A stretch of DNA of 60,581 bases from an uncultured Euryhalocaulis sp. (GCA_913055605.1 CAJXKJ010000015.1:1-60581); one strand, 5' to 3'. Positions 36,848 through 45,949 are shown, counted from the stretch's first letter. Numbers and translations are program-made. The notes: generated by a model from the letters alone, not told the origin.

Positions 36848-38238
36848 CGATCCGTCAGGTTTGCTTGGCGGTTAATCCCATGTGGGGCTTGGGATGGCGC
36901 ATCGCCACCCGGCCCGCAGAAAATCTCCGCGTATTCTTCATCAAACCACGGAAATTTCGTGAATAACAGGCGCCGAAGGCGCCCGGCGGCCAGCGGCCGC
37001 AGGCTCGCCAGCCCCGCCGCTTCGGCCCCCGGCAGGGCTTCGGCCAGCCGCCCGCCGCGCCACAGCGCCGGCAAGCTCGCGCGCGCCGCCGCCGGAATCT
37101 CCGCCAGCTGCGCCTTCGCCCGCTCCTTTAAGCCTTTCCACGCCATGCCCAGCGGCGCGATGCAAAGGTCCGGGGCGTGCGCGCGCACCGCCCAGCGGCC
37201 GTCCCAGATCGCATCCGCGCCGGGCGTCAGGGGCAGGGGTTCGGGCGCCGGAACGCCCGCCCGGCCCAGCGCCGCGCCCGCATCGCGGCAGATCACAAGC
37301 GCGTGCGCTCGGGGCAGGACCGTCGCCCCGCCCAGCGTTGCGCCCCGTCCGGCCCGCACTTTATCCATCAGCCGCTCCACCGCCTCGGGGGAGGGCGGCC
37401 GCGCCGCGCCCGCCGCCGCGGCCAGCGCCGCCTGGATCAGCCGCGCCGCGCCGGGCGCATCCAGCGCCGCGTGCGCGATGCGCAGCGTCCCGTCATGCGG
37501 CGCGGCGACATGGACCAGCAGCGCCCGCGCCGCCGCGTCCTCGGCGTCCGCCAGCGCGCCCGCGCGCGCCGCGATCCCGGCCAGCCGAACCGCCGCGTCG
37601 TCGCCCAGCGCGGCCAGGGCCGCCCGCGCGCGCACCCGGCCATAGCGCGGATCGGCGTTGGCCGGGTCCTCCGTCCATTCGGCCCCGACCGAAATCAGAA
37701 ATTCGCGCAGCTCGGCCCGCCGTGTCTCCAGCAGCGGCCGCAGAACGGTCAGGGGCCGCCCCCGCACCGCGCCCATGTCGGGCCACAGCGGCGCGGGCGC
37801 CTCCGCCCGCATCGCGGCCAGGCCGCGCCAGGCGCTGCCCGCGCCGGCGCGCTGCCACACCGTCTCGGCCTGGTCGTCCAGCGTATGGGCCAGCAGCAGC
37901 GCCTCCGCCCCCGCCTCCCGGCACGCCTGGGCCAGCAGGCGCAGCCGCGCCTCCCGCGCGGCCTGCTGCACGCCGGCCCGGGGCTTCTCGCCCTCCCATC
38001 TCAGAATGCGCGCCGGAACGCCCAGCGCGCGCGCCTGCGCGGCGGCGCCCGCCGCTGCGGCGGCCGAGCCCGGCTGCAGTCCGTGATCGACGATGAAGGC
38101 GTGAAGGGCGCGTCCGCGCCGGGCCGCCCATCCGGCGGCCAGATGCAAGAGCGCGGTGGAGTCGCCGCCGCCGGAAAAGCCCAGTCCGACCGGGCCCGGC
38201 GGCGCGGCGTCCAGCCGGCTCTCGATGCGCGCGGTCAG
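36838..38238 (-). CDS. tilS: tRNA(Ile)-lysidine synthase, start codon non-standard
   Basis: TilS puts lysidine on C34 of tRNA-Ile(CAU), an essential step. The PP-loop [17 protein letters not shown] is intact, followed by [11 protein letters not shown], the [13 protein letters not shown] block and [13 protein letters not shown]. However, between the in-frame stop inside cpoB and the PP-loop there is no ATG, GTG or TTG; the first TTG (38148) lies inside the PP-loop helix. CTG at 38238 gives a normal 21-residue lead-in, and CTG 38214 or ATC codons are alternatives. Coordinates therefore assume CTG 38238. It sits between cpoB and ftsH. Confidence 0.85.
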
Positions 38239-38266
38239 CGCGCCGTGGGGCGCAGCCGCCCCGATA

Positions 38267-39196
38267 TCAGCAGCCGGCGTTGCGGCGCTCCCGCGTGGCG
38301 GTCGCGCGGACCGTCTGGTCCATGTCGGGATACTGGCTGGTCGCCGCGGTCAGCGTCTGGCAGGCGCGATCGGTCTCGCCCATCGCCGCCAGCGCCGCGC
38401 CCAGCTGCACCATCGCCTCGGGCGCCATCAGCCCGTTCGGGTCCGCCTGCAGCGATTTCACCAGCGCGTCGGCGGCCTCCACCGGCTGTTCCTCGGTGCG
38501 GTAGATCGAGCCGACCCAGAAATAGGCCTCGCCCGCGCGCGCATCGTCCGGCGCGATGTCCAGGAATTCGGCGAACGCCTCCAGCGCGTCGGTGAAGGCC
38601 CCCTCGAACAGGCGCGTGCGCCCGCGCGCGAACAGCAGGTCCGGCGAATCCCCGGTCGGGGCGTAATTCATGTCGACGCCGGGCTCGGCGCCCAGCTCGC
38701 CCGCGCCCATCGTCCCGCCGCCCATATTGGCCGCGCCGCCGGCGCGCGCGCCGGGCACGTCGCCGCCCGCGCCCAGCGGGCGCACCGCCGCGGCGCGCTG
38801 CTGCGCGAACGGATCGTTCGGGTCGATCGCGGCCAGGTCGCCGCCTTCGCCGCCGCCCGGGCCCAGCGGCACCGGGCCCGCGCCGTCCTCGCCCGCCGCG
38901 AAGGCCGCGCCGCCGCCATAGGCGGACATCATGTCCTCCTGCAGCGTCTCCAGCCGTGTCTCCAGCTGGCGGTTCTTGAACTGCAGCTCCTCGACCTGGC
39001 CGGTCAGGCTGCGGATCTGCGCCTCCAGCGAATTGATCCGGTCCAGATTGCGCACCGCGGCGTCGTCGGTGCGTCCGCGCACCAGCGCCTCCAGCGCGGC
39101 GATCCGCTCGTCCAGCTCCCGGCGGCTCTGGGCCATCGCGGGGGCGGCGGACGTCACGGCGATAAGGATGGACAGGACTAGGGGTGCGGCGCGCAT
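38267..39196 (-). CDS. cpoB: Tol-Pal accessory protein CpoB/YbgF
   Basis: A 309-residue periplasmic protein with signal peptide ending PAMAQ, a coiled-coil trimerisation segment (about 25-92, LDERIAALEALV, INSLEAQIRSL, LETRLETLQED), a long Gly/Ala/Pro-rich linker (about 95-185) and C-terminal TPR repeats (LFARGRTRLFEGAFTDALEAFAEFL, AGEAYFWVGSIYRTEE, AAMGETDRACQTLTA). CpoB links Tol-Pal action to peptidoglycan synthesis at division. It follows pal after a strong terminator and precedes tilS. Confidence 0.93.
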   Translation of the reverse strand: MRAAPLVLSILIAVTSAAPAMAQSRRELDERIAALEALVRGRTDDAAVRNLDRINSLEAQIRSLTGQVEELQFKNRQLETRLETLQEDMMSAYGGGAAFAAGEDGAGPVPLGPGGGEGGDLAAIDPNDPFAQQRAAAVRPLGAGGDVPGARAGGAANMGGGTMGAGELGAEPGVDMNYAPTGDSPDLLFARGRTRLFEGAFTDALEAFAEFLDIAPDDARAGEAYFWVGSIYRTEEQPVEAADALVKSLQADPNGLMAPEAMVQLGAALAAMGETDRACQTLTAATSQYPDMDQTVRATATRERRNAGC

Positions 39197-39313
39197 GGGC
39201 GCATCCTCCGATCGAAGCGGCGACTGACGGGCGCGGACTAACGCGCCGCGGCGGCGAAACTATGGCCGTCCGGCCCCGCGAAGCAAAGACGGGGCGGCTC
39301 GAAACCGGCGGCC

Positions 39314-39357
39314 GGAAAAAGCGAACGGCGCCCGCAGACCATGCTGGGGCGCCGTTC
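39314..39357 (-). terminator. Rho-independent terminator after pal
   Basis: On the minus strand a perfect 11-bp stem (GAACGGCGCCC, 39347-39357, with GGGCGCCGTTC, 39323-39333; 13-base loop) is followed by GCTTTTTCC. It lies about 45 bp beyond the pal stop and before cpoB, so it should limit read-through from tolQRAB-pal into cpoB-tilS-ftsH. Confidence 0.85.
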
Positions 39358-39399
39358 CGGTGTGCCCGTTACGGGCCGTCTGTAAGGCCGGAGGCCGGC

Positions 39400-39906
39400 T
39401 TACGAGGTGACGGCGCCCGCGACGATGACCGTGGTGGCGTTCCGGTTCAGGGCCCAGCACTCCTCGGTGGAGGCGGAGCAGACCGGCTGTTCTTCGCCGT
39501 TCGAGATCGTCTCGATCCGCGAAGCCGCGACGCCGCGGCTGACCAGATAGTCGCGCGCGGAATTCGCACGGCGCGCGGCCAGGGCCAGGTTGTATTCGCG
39601 GGTGCCGCGTTCGTCGGCGTTGCCGTGAATGCGGACCGTCACGTTGCCGTACTGGCTCAGCCAGGAGGCCTGACGGTCCAGCGTGGCGCGGGCGTCCGAA
39701 CGCAGATCGAACTGATCGTAGTCAAAGAAGACGCGGTCGCCCGCGGTTTCCTGGAAGTCTTCGACCGAGCCCGGCACCGCGGTGACGCGTTGCGGCGGCG
39801 GGGTAGGCGTAGCGGCCGGCGGCGTGTTTTCAACGACCGGCTCGTCGGATGCGCAAGCCGCAACGGCCAGCACCGACATGGCAACAAGAACGACTTTGAA
39901 TTTCAT
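39400..39906 (-). CDS. pal: Peptidoglycan-associated lipoprotein Pal
   Basis: A 168-residue outer-membrane lipoprotein. The lipobox VAAC puts the lipidated Cys at residue 18. A Pro-rich linker leads to the OmpA-like peptidoglycan-binding domain: RVFFDYDQFDLRSDARATLDRQA, then GNADERGTREYNLALAARRANSARDYL. Two late Cys residues (about 150 and 157) may pair. Start 39906 has AGGGGAT upstream. The 160 bases before it are AT-rich and probably hold a promoter, so pal may have its own transcript besides the tol read-through. Confidence 0.97.
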   Translation of the reverse strand: MKFKVVLVAMSVLAVAACASDEPVVENTPPAATPTPPPQRVTAVPGSVEDFQETAGDRVFFDYDQFDLRSDARATLDRQASWLSQYGNVTVRIHGNADERGTREYNLALAARRANSARDYLVSRGVAASRIETISNGEEQPVCSASTEECWALNRNATTVIVAGAVTS

Positions 39907-40067
39907 AGCGATCCCCTGGAGGCAAGTCATGCTGACCCTCGGGTCCCATCCGGGTAGCCATCGGTGCGGCGGCCAGCCGCCGTCAGCAGAATTAATATTA
40001 CGACATTCAGCGGCAATTGTTCCACAAAAGCTTTGGCAGGCCCCTCCTTTTCCGGTTGGCAGTAGTA

Positions 40068-41366
40068 TTATTGCAGCAGGGGGGACCAGGCCGGGTCGCT
40101 CGCCGCGCCCGGGGTTTCCACCCGCCGCAGGTTCTGCCCGGTCAGGTCGACGCTCCACACCCCCGGGGTGGAGCCCCGCTCTTCCCGCCAGAACATCAGC
40201 ACGCGGCCATTGGGCGACCAGGTCGGCCCCTCGGCCCGGAATCCGTCCGCCAGCAGGCGTTCGCCGGACCCGTCCTGCCGCATCACGCCGATGGAAAACC
40301 GGCCCGAGGCGATCTTGGTGAACGCAATCAGATCGCCGCGCGGCGACCAGACCGGCGTGGCGTAGCGCCCGGAGCCGAAGCTGATCCGGCGCACGTCCGA
40401 CCCGTCGATATTCATGATGTACAGCTGCTGCGAGCCGCTGCGGTCGGACTCGAACACGATCTGCCGCCCGTCGGGGGAGAAGGTGGGCGAGGTGTCGATC
40501 GCCGACCCGGTGGTCAGGCGGCTCATCTGCCGCGACCGCAGATCCATCAGATAGATGTCGGAATTGCCCGAATCCTCCAGCGTCAGCGCCAGCGAATTGC
40601 CGTCCGGCGAAAAGCGCGGGGCGAACGTCATGTTCGGGATATTGCCCAGCATCTCGTGCCGCCCGGTCTCGATGTCGAACAGGTGCACCTGCGGCTTGGT
40701 GTTCTGATAGCTCAGATAGGCGATGGTCTGGCTGGACGGCGAAAAGCGCGGCGTCAGCACCGTGTAGTCGCCATTGGTCAGAAAGCGCAGATTGGCGCCG
40801 TCCTGGTCCATGATCGCCAGCCGTTTGGAGCGCGACAGGCGCGGCCCGGACTCCGACACGAACACGATGCGGCTGTCGAAATAGCCCATTTCCCCGGTCA
40901 GCTCCTCATAGACCGCGTCGGCGATCTTGTGCGCCACGCGGCGCCAGTTCTCCGGCGTGGTGACGAAGGTCAGGCCCAGCAGCTCCTGCTCCCCGAACAC
41001 GTCCCACAGGCGGAACGACACCCGCATCCGGGCGTCGCTGCTCATCTCCACGTCGCCGGTCAGCAGCGCGTTGGCGTTGATCACCCGCCAGTCCTCGAAC
41101 CGCGGCTTCAGGTCCAGATCGGTGATCTGCTCGATAAAGGCAGTGTGGTTGATCGGCCGGAACAGGCCGGACCGCTCCAGGTCCGCCTCCACCACTGCGG
41201 CGATCTCGGCGCCCGTCTGCGCCTCCGCCGGGGCCGCGCCGATAAAGGGCGGGGTGGCGACCGGCAGCGGGTTCAGATGGCCCTGATTGATGTCGATGAC
41301 CGGCTGGGCCGCGGCGGCGCCGGCGGCGAACACGGTCAGGATGAGGACTGTCAGAAAGCGTTTCAT
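40068..41366 (-). CDS. tolB: Tol-Pal translocation protein TolB
   Basis: A 432-residue periplasmic TolB: signal peptide (AAGAAAAQ), an N-terminal alpha/beta domain (to about 160) and a six-bladed propeller with WD40-like PD40 repeats such as [53 protein letters not shown] and [16 protein letters not shown]. It binds Pal and relays TolA force. Start 41366 has GAGGAG upstream. It lies 20 bp after tolA. Confidence 0.97.
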   Translation of the reverse strand: MKRFLTVLILTVFAAGAAAAQPVIDINQGHLNPLPVATPPFIGAAPAEAQTGAEIAAVVEADLERSGLFRPINHTAFIEQITDLDLKPRFEDWRVINANALLTGDVEMSSDARMRVSFRLWDVFGEQELLGLTFVTTPENWRRVAHKIADAVYEELTGEMGYFDSRIVFVSESGPRLSRSKRLAIMDQDGANLRFLTNGDYTVLTPRFSPSSQTIAYLSYQNTKPQVHLFDIETGRHEMLGNIPNMTFAPRFSPDGNSLALTLEDSGNSDIYLMDLRSRQMSRLTTGSAIDTSPTFSPDGRQIVFESDRSGSQQLYIMNIDGSDVRRISFGSGRYATPVWSPRGDLIAFTKIASGRFSIGVMRQDGSGERLLADGFRAEGPTWSPNGRVLMFWREERGSTPGVWSVDLTGQNLRRVETPGAASDPAWSPLLQ

Positions 41367-41386
41367 GAGGCTCCTCGCGTCGGGCC

Positions 41387-42250
41387 CTAGTGAATGACGG
41401 AATCGAAGTTCAGCGTGAATTCGCGCCACGTCGAGTATCGTTCCGGAGAGAGGAAAGAATAAGGCGCGCATTCGTTCACCGCGCGCACCGCCCGGTCGGC
41501 CGCCACGCGCAGATACGGATTGCCGGATGCGGCGATCCGCGCCGCGTTCTGAAGCTGCGGCGGACCGGCCAGCGACCCGTCCCGGTTCAGCCGCACGCGC
41601 ACCTGCACCACCAGCTCGTCCGGGTTGGGCGCGTCGGCCGAATTCCGCCAGCACTGATTGATGCGGGAGCGCAGGGCGTCCATCTCGCTGATCGTCATTT
41701 GCGACCCCAGGCCCACGGCCTCGCGCGCCCGCTCGGCGGTTTCCGGCGGCGTCGTCCCGGCGGTGTCGCTCTGCGGCCGGTCTTCCTGCCGCGCCCTGTC
41801 GATCAGCTGGGTGATGTCGTTCAGGTTGAACTCCTCGCGCGGCTCGGGCTCGGGTTCGGGCGGCGGCGGCGCGGGCGGCGTCGGTTCGGGCTCCGGCTCC
41901 GGTTCAGGCTCGGGTTCCGGCGCGGGCTCGGGCTCGGGTTCCGGGGCCGGCTCCGGCTCGGCGACCGGCTCGGGTTCGGGCTGGGGCGGCGTCGGCTCCG
42001 GCTCGGCCGGCTCTTCCTGGGCCGGCGGCTCGGGCTGCTCTTCCTGCACCGGCTCTTCCTCCGGCTCCGGCTCGGGCTCCTCTTCCTCCACCGCGGCGCG
42101 GATATTGGTCTCCTCGCCCAGCTCCAGCAGCTCCACGGGGATCACCGGCACGAATTCGGACGACGACTCCATCGCATAGGGCAGGGCGATGATGCCCGCC
42201 GCCACCGCGATCACGTGACCGACAATGGAGAGCGGGACGCCTGGCTTCAT
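41387..42250 (-). CDS. tolA: TolA-like protein with a Pro/Glu repeat rod
   Basis: A 287-residue TolA between tolR and tolB. One N-terminal helix (about 9-28) is followed by an acidic segment and a rod of PE/PEP repeats (about 58-140), then a C-terminal periplasmic domain with [30 protein letters not shown] and [11 protein letters not shown], the typical TolA/TonB-C pattern with two Cys. In enterics the rod is an Ala/Lys helix; here it is a polyproline-like spacer resembling TonB. Length is shorter than E. coli TolA (421). Confidence 0.92.
   Translation of the reverse strand: MKPGVPLSIVGHVIAVAAGIIALPYAMESSSEFVPVIPVELLELGEETNIRAAVEEEEPEPEPEEEPVQEEQPEPPAQEEPAEPEPTPPQPEPEPVAEPEPAPEPEPEPAPEPEPEPEPEPEPTPPAPPPPEPEPEPREEFNLNDITQLIDRARQEDRPQSDTAGTTPPETAERAREAVGLGSQMTISEMDALRSRINQCWRNSADAPNPDELVVQVRVRLNRDGSLAGPPQLQNAARIAASGNPYLRVAADRAVRAVNECAPYSFLSPERYSTWREFTLNFDSVIH
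41835..42090. repeat. Hexanucleotide GGCTCS repeats encoding the TolA PE rod
   Basis: Imperfect tandem GGCTCG/GGCTCC/GGTTCC hexamers (plus strand) encode alternating Glu-Pro on the minus strand. This coding repeat is prone to slippage, so rod length may vary between strains. Confidence 0.85.
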
Positions 42251-42253
42251 TCT

Positions 42254-42712
42254 TTACTCGTCCGCGGCTGCTGCTGCGGCGGTCTGGGTCAGCGGGTCGG
42301 TGACCAGCCCCATATTCTCGAACCCGGCGTTCTTCAGGCGCGCCATCACGTCGATCACGCTGGCGTAGTTCGCCGACCCGTCGGCGCGGATGAAGATGCG
42401 CTCGCTGTATCCGGTCTGGGCGATCGCCAGCAGGCGCGGGGTCAGCTCCTCGACCGGCGTCTCGGTTTCCTGGATGAACACGCTGCCGTCGGCCTTCACG
42501 GTCACCGTGATCGGCTCCTGGTCGGCGGCCAGGTTCTGCGCCTGGGTGCGCGGCAGCTCCACTTCGACGCCCACGGTCAGCAGCGGCGCGGTGATCATGA
42601 AGATGATCAGCAGCACCAGCATCACGTCGACCAGCGGCGTGACGTTGATCTCCGCCCGCTGGCGGTAGCGGGTGCGGCCGCGGCCGCGCGCGATATCGAC
42701 CGACGCGCCCAT
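42254..42712 (-). CDS. tolR: Tol-Pal proton channel subunit TolR (ExbD family)
   Basis: A 152-residue TolR. The single helix has the essential Asp in INVTPLVDVMLVLLIIFMITAPLL; the periplasmic domain contains VELPRTQAQNL, TVKADGSVFI and RADGSANYASVIDVMARLKNAG. Start 42712 (MGASVD) overlaps the tolQ stop as TGATG. It couples proton flow with TolQ to drive TolA. Confidence 0.96.
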   Translation of the reverse strand: MGASVDIARGRGRTRYRQRAEINVTPLVDVMLVLLIIFMITAPLLTVGVEVELPRTQAQNLAADQEPITVTVKADGSVFIQETETPVEELTPRLLAIAQTGYSERIFIRADGSANYASVIDVMARLKNAGFENMGLVTDPLTQTAAAAAADE

Positions 42713-43452
42713 CAGCGCCTCGCGCTGCGGCTGTGCAGCCGCCGCGACAGCACCGCGGACAGCTCGTCGGCATAGCCTTCCAGCCGCACCGCATAGGCCG
42801 CGATGTCGCCGGAAAACTTGTTGTAGAAGATCAGCGCCGGAATGGCCGCGACCAGGCCCAGCGCCGTGGCGAACAGGGCCTCCGCGATGCCGGGCGCCAC
42901 GACGGCCAGGTTCGTCTCGCGCGAGGCGGCGATGGCGCGGAACGAGTTCATGATCCCCCAGACCGTGCCGAACAGGCCGACGAACACGGCGGAGGAGGCG
43001 ATGGTGGCCAGCACGCCCAGCCCGCGCTCCAGCTTCGACAGCTCGCGCGCCACGGCCACGTTCATCACCCGGTTCATCCGCTCGCGCAGGGACAGCAGCT
43101 GCGATTCGCTGGAGTCGCGCTCCTCGCCGTCGCGCCATTCGCGCATCGCGGCGGCGAACACGCGGGCCATCGGGTCCCGCGGCCGTTCGGCGAACGCCTC
43201 GCGCAGATCCTCAAGGCTGCGGCCCGACCAGAAATCCTGTTCGAACCGCCGCGCCTTGGAGCGCAGGCCGCTGATCTGGAATTGCTTGTCCAGCGCGATG
43301 CCCCAGCTCCACACGCTGGCCAGGACCAGGCCGACCATGACGGCCTTCACGATGATATCGGCGCGCAGAAACAGCGCGACGAAGGAGAAATCCTCGCCTC
43401 CCGGCCCGAGAACGGCCGGCGCGGCCGCAGTCGCCGCCACTACCAGATCCAT
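42712..43452 (-). CDS. tolQ: Tol-Pal proton channel subunit TolQ (ExbB family)
   Basis: A 246-residue three-helix TolQ: first helix ADIIVKAVMVGLVLASVWSWGIAL, a cytosolic loop, then LGVLATIASSAVFVGLFGTVWGIMNSF and VAPGIAEALFATALGLVAAIPALIFYNKF, the MotA/TolQ/ExbB signature. It is the first of the tolQRAB genes and follows ybgC by 67 bp, where no terminator is seen. Confidence 0.97.
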   Translation of the reverse strand: MDLVVAATAAAPAVLGPGGEDFSFVALFLRADIIVKAVMVGLVLASVWSWGIALDKQFQISGLRSKARRFEQDFWSGRSLEDLREAFAERPRDPMARVFAAAMREWRDGEERDSSESQLLSLRERMNRVMNVAVARELSKLERGLGVLATIASSAVFVGLFGTVWGIMNSFRAIAASRETNLAVVAPGIAEALFATALGLVAAIPALIFYNKFSGDIAAYAVRLEGYADELSAVLSRRLHSRSARR

Positions 43453-43519
43453 ATTATGTCCCCTGCAAACCCGCCGCGTCCGGCGGGCGACTCGCGTCGA
43501 ATTGTCCTTTGACCAAGGA

Positions 43520-43987
43520 TTATGTCGATTTCAGGACGCCGCCAGTAAATGGCGACAAGGCGTTAACCAGCACTTTCGGCGGCCGCGCCGCCTTCCCCTC
43601 CAAAGTGATGCAGGCCACCTCCAGTTCCGCCTGGACCAGAATCTCGTCCCCGCGCTGGATGCGCTGGGTAATGAAGAACCGGGGCCCGCGCACTTCGGCA
43701 AACGCCGTATGGATGGTCAGAAGGTCTTCCAGAACCGCGGGTTTCACGAAATCCACCTCCGCCCGGCGCACCGCGAAGGCCACCGGAACGGCCTCCTCGC
43801 GAAGCAGGGCATGGGTGATTCCCGCCGCGCGCAGGAAATCGGTCCGCGCCCGCTCCAGAAAGCACAGATAGTCGGCGTGATAGACCACGCCGCCAGCATC
43901 CGTGTTCTCGTAATAGACCCGGACGGGAAAGCGGTGGACCTTGCCCTCCAGCGTTCCTTCGGCGGTGGGTTTGGGATTCACCTCCAC
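43520..43987 (-). CDS. ybgC: Tol-Pal-associated acyl-CoA thioesterase YbgC
   Basis: A 155-residue hot-dog thioesterase: VRVYYENTDAGGVVYHADYLCFLERARTDFL holds the catalytic Asp and the family's YHANYL-like block. It hydrolyses short or malonyl-type acyl-CoAs and is nearly always upstream of tolQ. The likely start is GTG 43987 with AGGGG seven bases upstream, so it overlaps the end of the GIY-YIG gene by 10 bp; the next in-frame GTG is two codons inside. Confidence 0.93.
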   Translation of the reverse strand: MEVNPKPTAEGTLEGKVHRFPVRVYYENTDAGGVVYHADYLCFLERARTDFLRAAGITHALLREEAVPVAFAVRRAEVDFVKPAVLEDLLTIHTAFAEVRGPRFFITQRIQRGDEILVQAELEVACITLEGKAARPPKVLVNALSPFTGGVLKST

Positions 43988-44445
43988 GCATGCCCCTCAT
44001 ACTTGGGTCGAAGCCGAAGGATCAGAAAGGATTCCAAGAACCCTAGGGCAGCTTCACCCCATTCCCTTGGCATTAGGATATTGATTCGGCCGCAGTTGCC
44101 GATGATCCATTGTCCGATCTCGGCATTGCTGAACGATTTGAATTCTAATTCCGGGTCGTTACACAGCGAACTTGCAAGAGTGCTATTGGCGCCGCCGCGC
44201 TTGTAGTGCTGGTACACATAGCGGGGCCCGGTGTTCGGCCCGGCTTTCCCAATCTTGAGCCAGCGATCATTGGCATAGAAGGCGTAGATTGCTGCCTTCC
44301 CCGGCGGCAAGCGAGTCGGGCGTGTATGAGGGGCTGGTCCCGTCTCAAGGTCCAAATCAGCAAACTTGAGATCGGCATGTGCGAGGCGCAGTGCCGCTTC
44401 TAGTGCCTCGAAGGCCTCTGCAAACTCGTTCTGCCTTTGGCACAT
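43978..44445 (-). CDS. GIY-YIG-like nuclease-domain protein on a low-GC patch
   Basis: A 155-residue protein whose middle reads KAAIYAFYANDRWLKIGKAG, fitting the GIY...KIGK pattern of T5orf172-like GIY-YIG domains, with a following Arg (GPRYVYQ). A clear catalytic Glu is not certain; candidates are in FSNAEIGQW. By eye GC is much lower and codon use less biased than in neighbours, which suggests recent acquisition. It inserts between the Tol operon (overlapping ybgC) and the AraC-MGMT gene. Function as DNase, or in defence, is not established. Confidence 0.7.
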   Translation of the reverse strand: MCQRQNEFAEAFEALEAALRLAHADLKFADLDLETGPAPHTRPTRLPPGKAAIYAFYANDRWLKIGKAGPNTGPRYVYQHYKRGGANSTLASSLCNDPELEFKSFSNAEIGQWIIGNCGRINILMPREWGEAALGFLESFLILRLRPKYEGHAWR

Positions 44446-44565
44446 GGGAAAGGGATCGTCTCGTCGCAGTGGATGACCATGATCTACTGGTTAAACGGGG
44501 AATACGTCACCGCCAAACCGCAAAATCCGGGTCGCCGCGCACGCCCGCCCCGCTAGGATCGCGCC

Positions 44566-45423
44566 ATGGCCAGAGCGGATTTCGAACAGGCGCAGATGGA
44601 TTATGAGCGGGTCACCCGCGCGCTCGCCTTTCTGGAGGGCGCGTGGCGGGACCGCCCGCCGCTGGACGCCGCCGCCTCCGCCGCGGGGGTCAGCCCGCAT
44701 CATTTCCACCGCATCTTCGCGCGCTGGACCGGGACCAGCCCGAAACGCTTCACCGACGCGCTGGCCCACGCCTTCGCCCGCACGCTGCTCGCCGACGGCG
44801 CCAGCGTGCTGGAGGCGGCGCTGGAGTCCGGCCTGTCCGCCCCCTCCCGCCTGCACGACCTGACCCTGGCGCATGAGGCCGCCAGCCCCGGTGAGGCGAA
44901 ATCCGGCGGCGCCGGCATGGTCTTCCGCTGGGGCGTTGCGCCGACCCCGTTCGGGACCGGAATCTTCCTGATCGCCCCGCGCGGCCTGTCGGGCCTGGCC
45001 TTCGCCGATCCGGGCGGCGAGGGCGCGGCGTTCGCGGACATGGCCCGCCGCTGGCCGGGCGCGGACTTCCTGCGCGACGACGCCGCGGCGGCGGACATGG
45101 CCGCCCGCGTCTTCGCCGGCGGCCGCGTCGACCTCGCGCTCTACGGCTCGCCCTTCCAGCGTCAGGTCTGGCGGGCGCTGCTCGCCATCCCCAGCGGCGC
45201 GTGCGTGGCCTATGGCGACATCGCCCGGGCCATCGGCCGGCCGGGCGCGGGCCGGGCGGTCGGCGCGGCGGTCGGGCGCAACCCGGTGTCCTGGCTGATC
45301 CCCTGTCACAGGGCCCTGTCTTCCGATGCGCGCCTGACCGGTTATCATTGGGGCGTCGACAGAAAGCGGGCGATGCTGGCCTGGGAGGCCTTCCAGGCGC
45401 TAGAGGCCCGCGACGCCGCGTGA
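44566..45423 (+). CDS. AraC-type regulator fused to O6-methylguanine-DNA methyltransferase (Ada-like)
   Basis: A 285-residue fusion: an N-terminal AraC helix-turn-helix pair (about 15-105, DAAASAAGVSPHHFHRIFARWTGTSPKRF) and a C-terminal Ogt/MGMT domain with the acceptor Cys in LIPCHRAL, plus VAYGDIARAIGRPGAGRAVGAAVGRNP and TGYHWG. It removes alkyl groups from O6-guanine by suicide transfer and may activate repair genes. E. coli Ada's N-terminal methylphosphotriester/zinc domain is missing, so how DNA damage would switch on the AraC part is unclear. Confidence 0.92.
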   Translation: MARADFEQAQMDYERVTRALAFLEGAWRDRPPLDAAASAAGVSPHHFHRIFARWTGTSPKRFTDALAHAFARTLLADGASVLEAALESGLSAPSRLHDLTLAHEAASPGEAKSGGAGMVFRWGVAPTPFGTGIFLIAPRGLSGLAFADPGGEGAAFADMARRWPGADFLRDDAAAADMAARVFAGGRVDLALYGSPFQRQVWRALLAIPSGACVAYGDIARAIGRPGAGRAVGAAVGRNPVSWLIPCHRALSSDARLTGYHWGVDRKRAMLAWEAFQALEARDAA

Positions 45424-45432
45424 GGCAGTTCC

Positions 45433-45915
45433 CTGGTCTATTACGCTTTCCCTCTGGTTCTGGCCCTGCTGGCGCTGGCCGCGATCTGGTCCGGCGCGCT
45501 GTGGGCGATCAAGCGCCGCACGGCGCTGCAGAACGCCGCCGAAATTTATGAAGACTGGACGCGCGAATCCCCCGCCGCCCTGGGCGGGCTGAGCGAGGAC
45601 CGCTTCCGCGCCGCCTTCATGCGCGCCCACGGGCCGGGCGGTCAGGCCACGATCACGCTGGTCCTGGTCGCCGCGCTCGCCGCCACCCCGCTGATCCTGA
45701 TCCTGTTCCGCCTGATCTGGCTCGGCGTCTGGGTGCTGTCGGGCCGCGCGCCCTTCTATGAGGAAGGGCTGCTGATGTGGCGCTTCTGCCTGTTCTTCGC
45801 GGTCATCGCCGGCTGGGCCGCCATCGCGGGCCTCGCCGCCCGTTTCTATCACCAGCGCGCGCCGGGTTCGCTGCGCGAGGAAATTCTGCACGAGGCCGCA
45901 CGCAAGCCGGCCTGA
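45433..45915 (+). CDS. Three-helix membrane protein, probable CTG start
   Basis: An approximately 160-residue protein of unknown family with helices at the N-terminus (YYAFPLVLALLALAAIWSG), TLVLVAALAATPLILILFRLIW and MWRFCLFFAVIAGWAAIAGLAA, and a soluble stretch NAAEIYEDWTRESPAALGGLSEDRFRAAF between. The reading frame is open from the upstream gene's TGA (45421) but has no ATG, GTG or TTG before 45619, which is internal. CTG at 45433 lies eight bases after TGAGGC, a plausible ribosome site coupled to the upstream stop, and includes the first helix. Confidence 0.65.
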   Translation: MVYYAFPLVLALLALAAIWSGALWAIKRRTALQNAAEIYEDWTRESPAALGGLSEDRFRAAFMRAHGPGGQATITLVLVAALAATPLILILFRLIWLGVWVLSGRAPFYEEGLLMWRFCLFFAVIAGWAAIAGLAARFYHQRAPGSLREEILHEAARKPA

Positions 45916-45949
45916 GCGGCCCCGGGCCGCGAATGAGGGAGACACCGAA

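Noticed and set aside
39907-40067. A defined sigma-70 promoter for pal
   Set aside because: The region is AT-rich with TTGCCG and TATTAA, but the spacing (13) is wrong; only a general promoter presence is plausible.
41835-42090. CRISPR-like direct repeats
   Set aside because: The repeats are 6 bp, contiguous, without spacers, and encode the Glu-Pro rod of TolA in frame.
45619-45915. A 98-residue protein starting at the internal ATG 45619
   Set aside because: It would lose the strong first membrane helix and soluble segment encoded in the same open frame and has no ribosome site; the CTG start is preferred.
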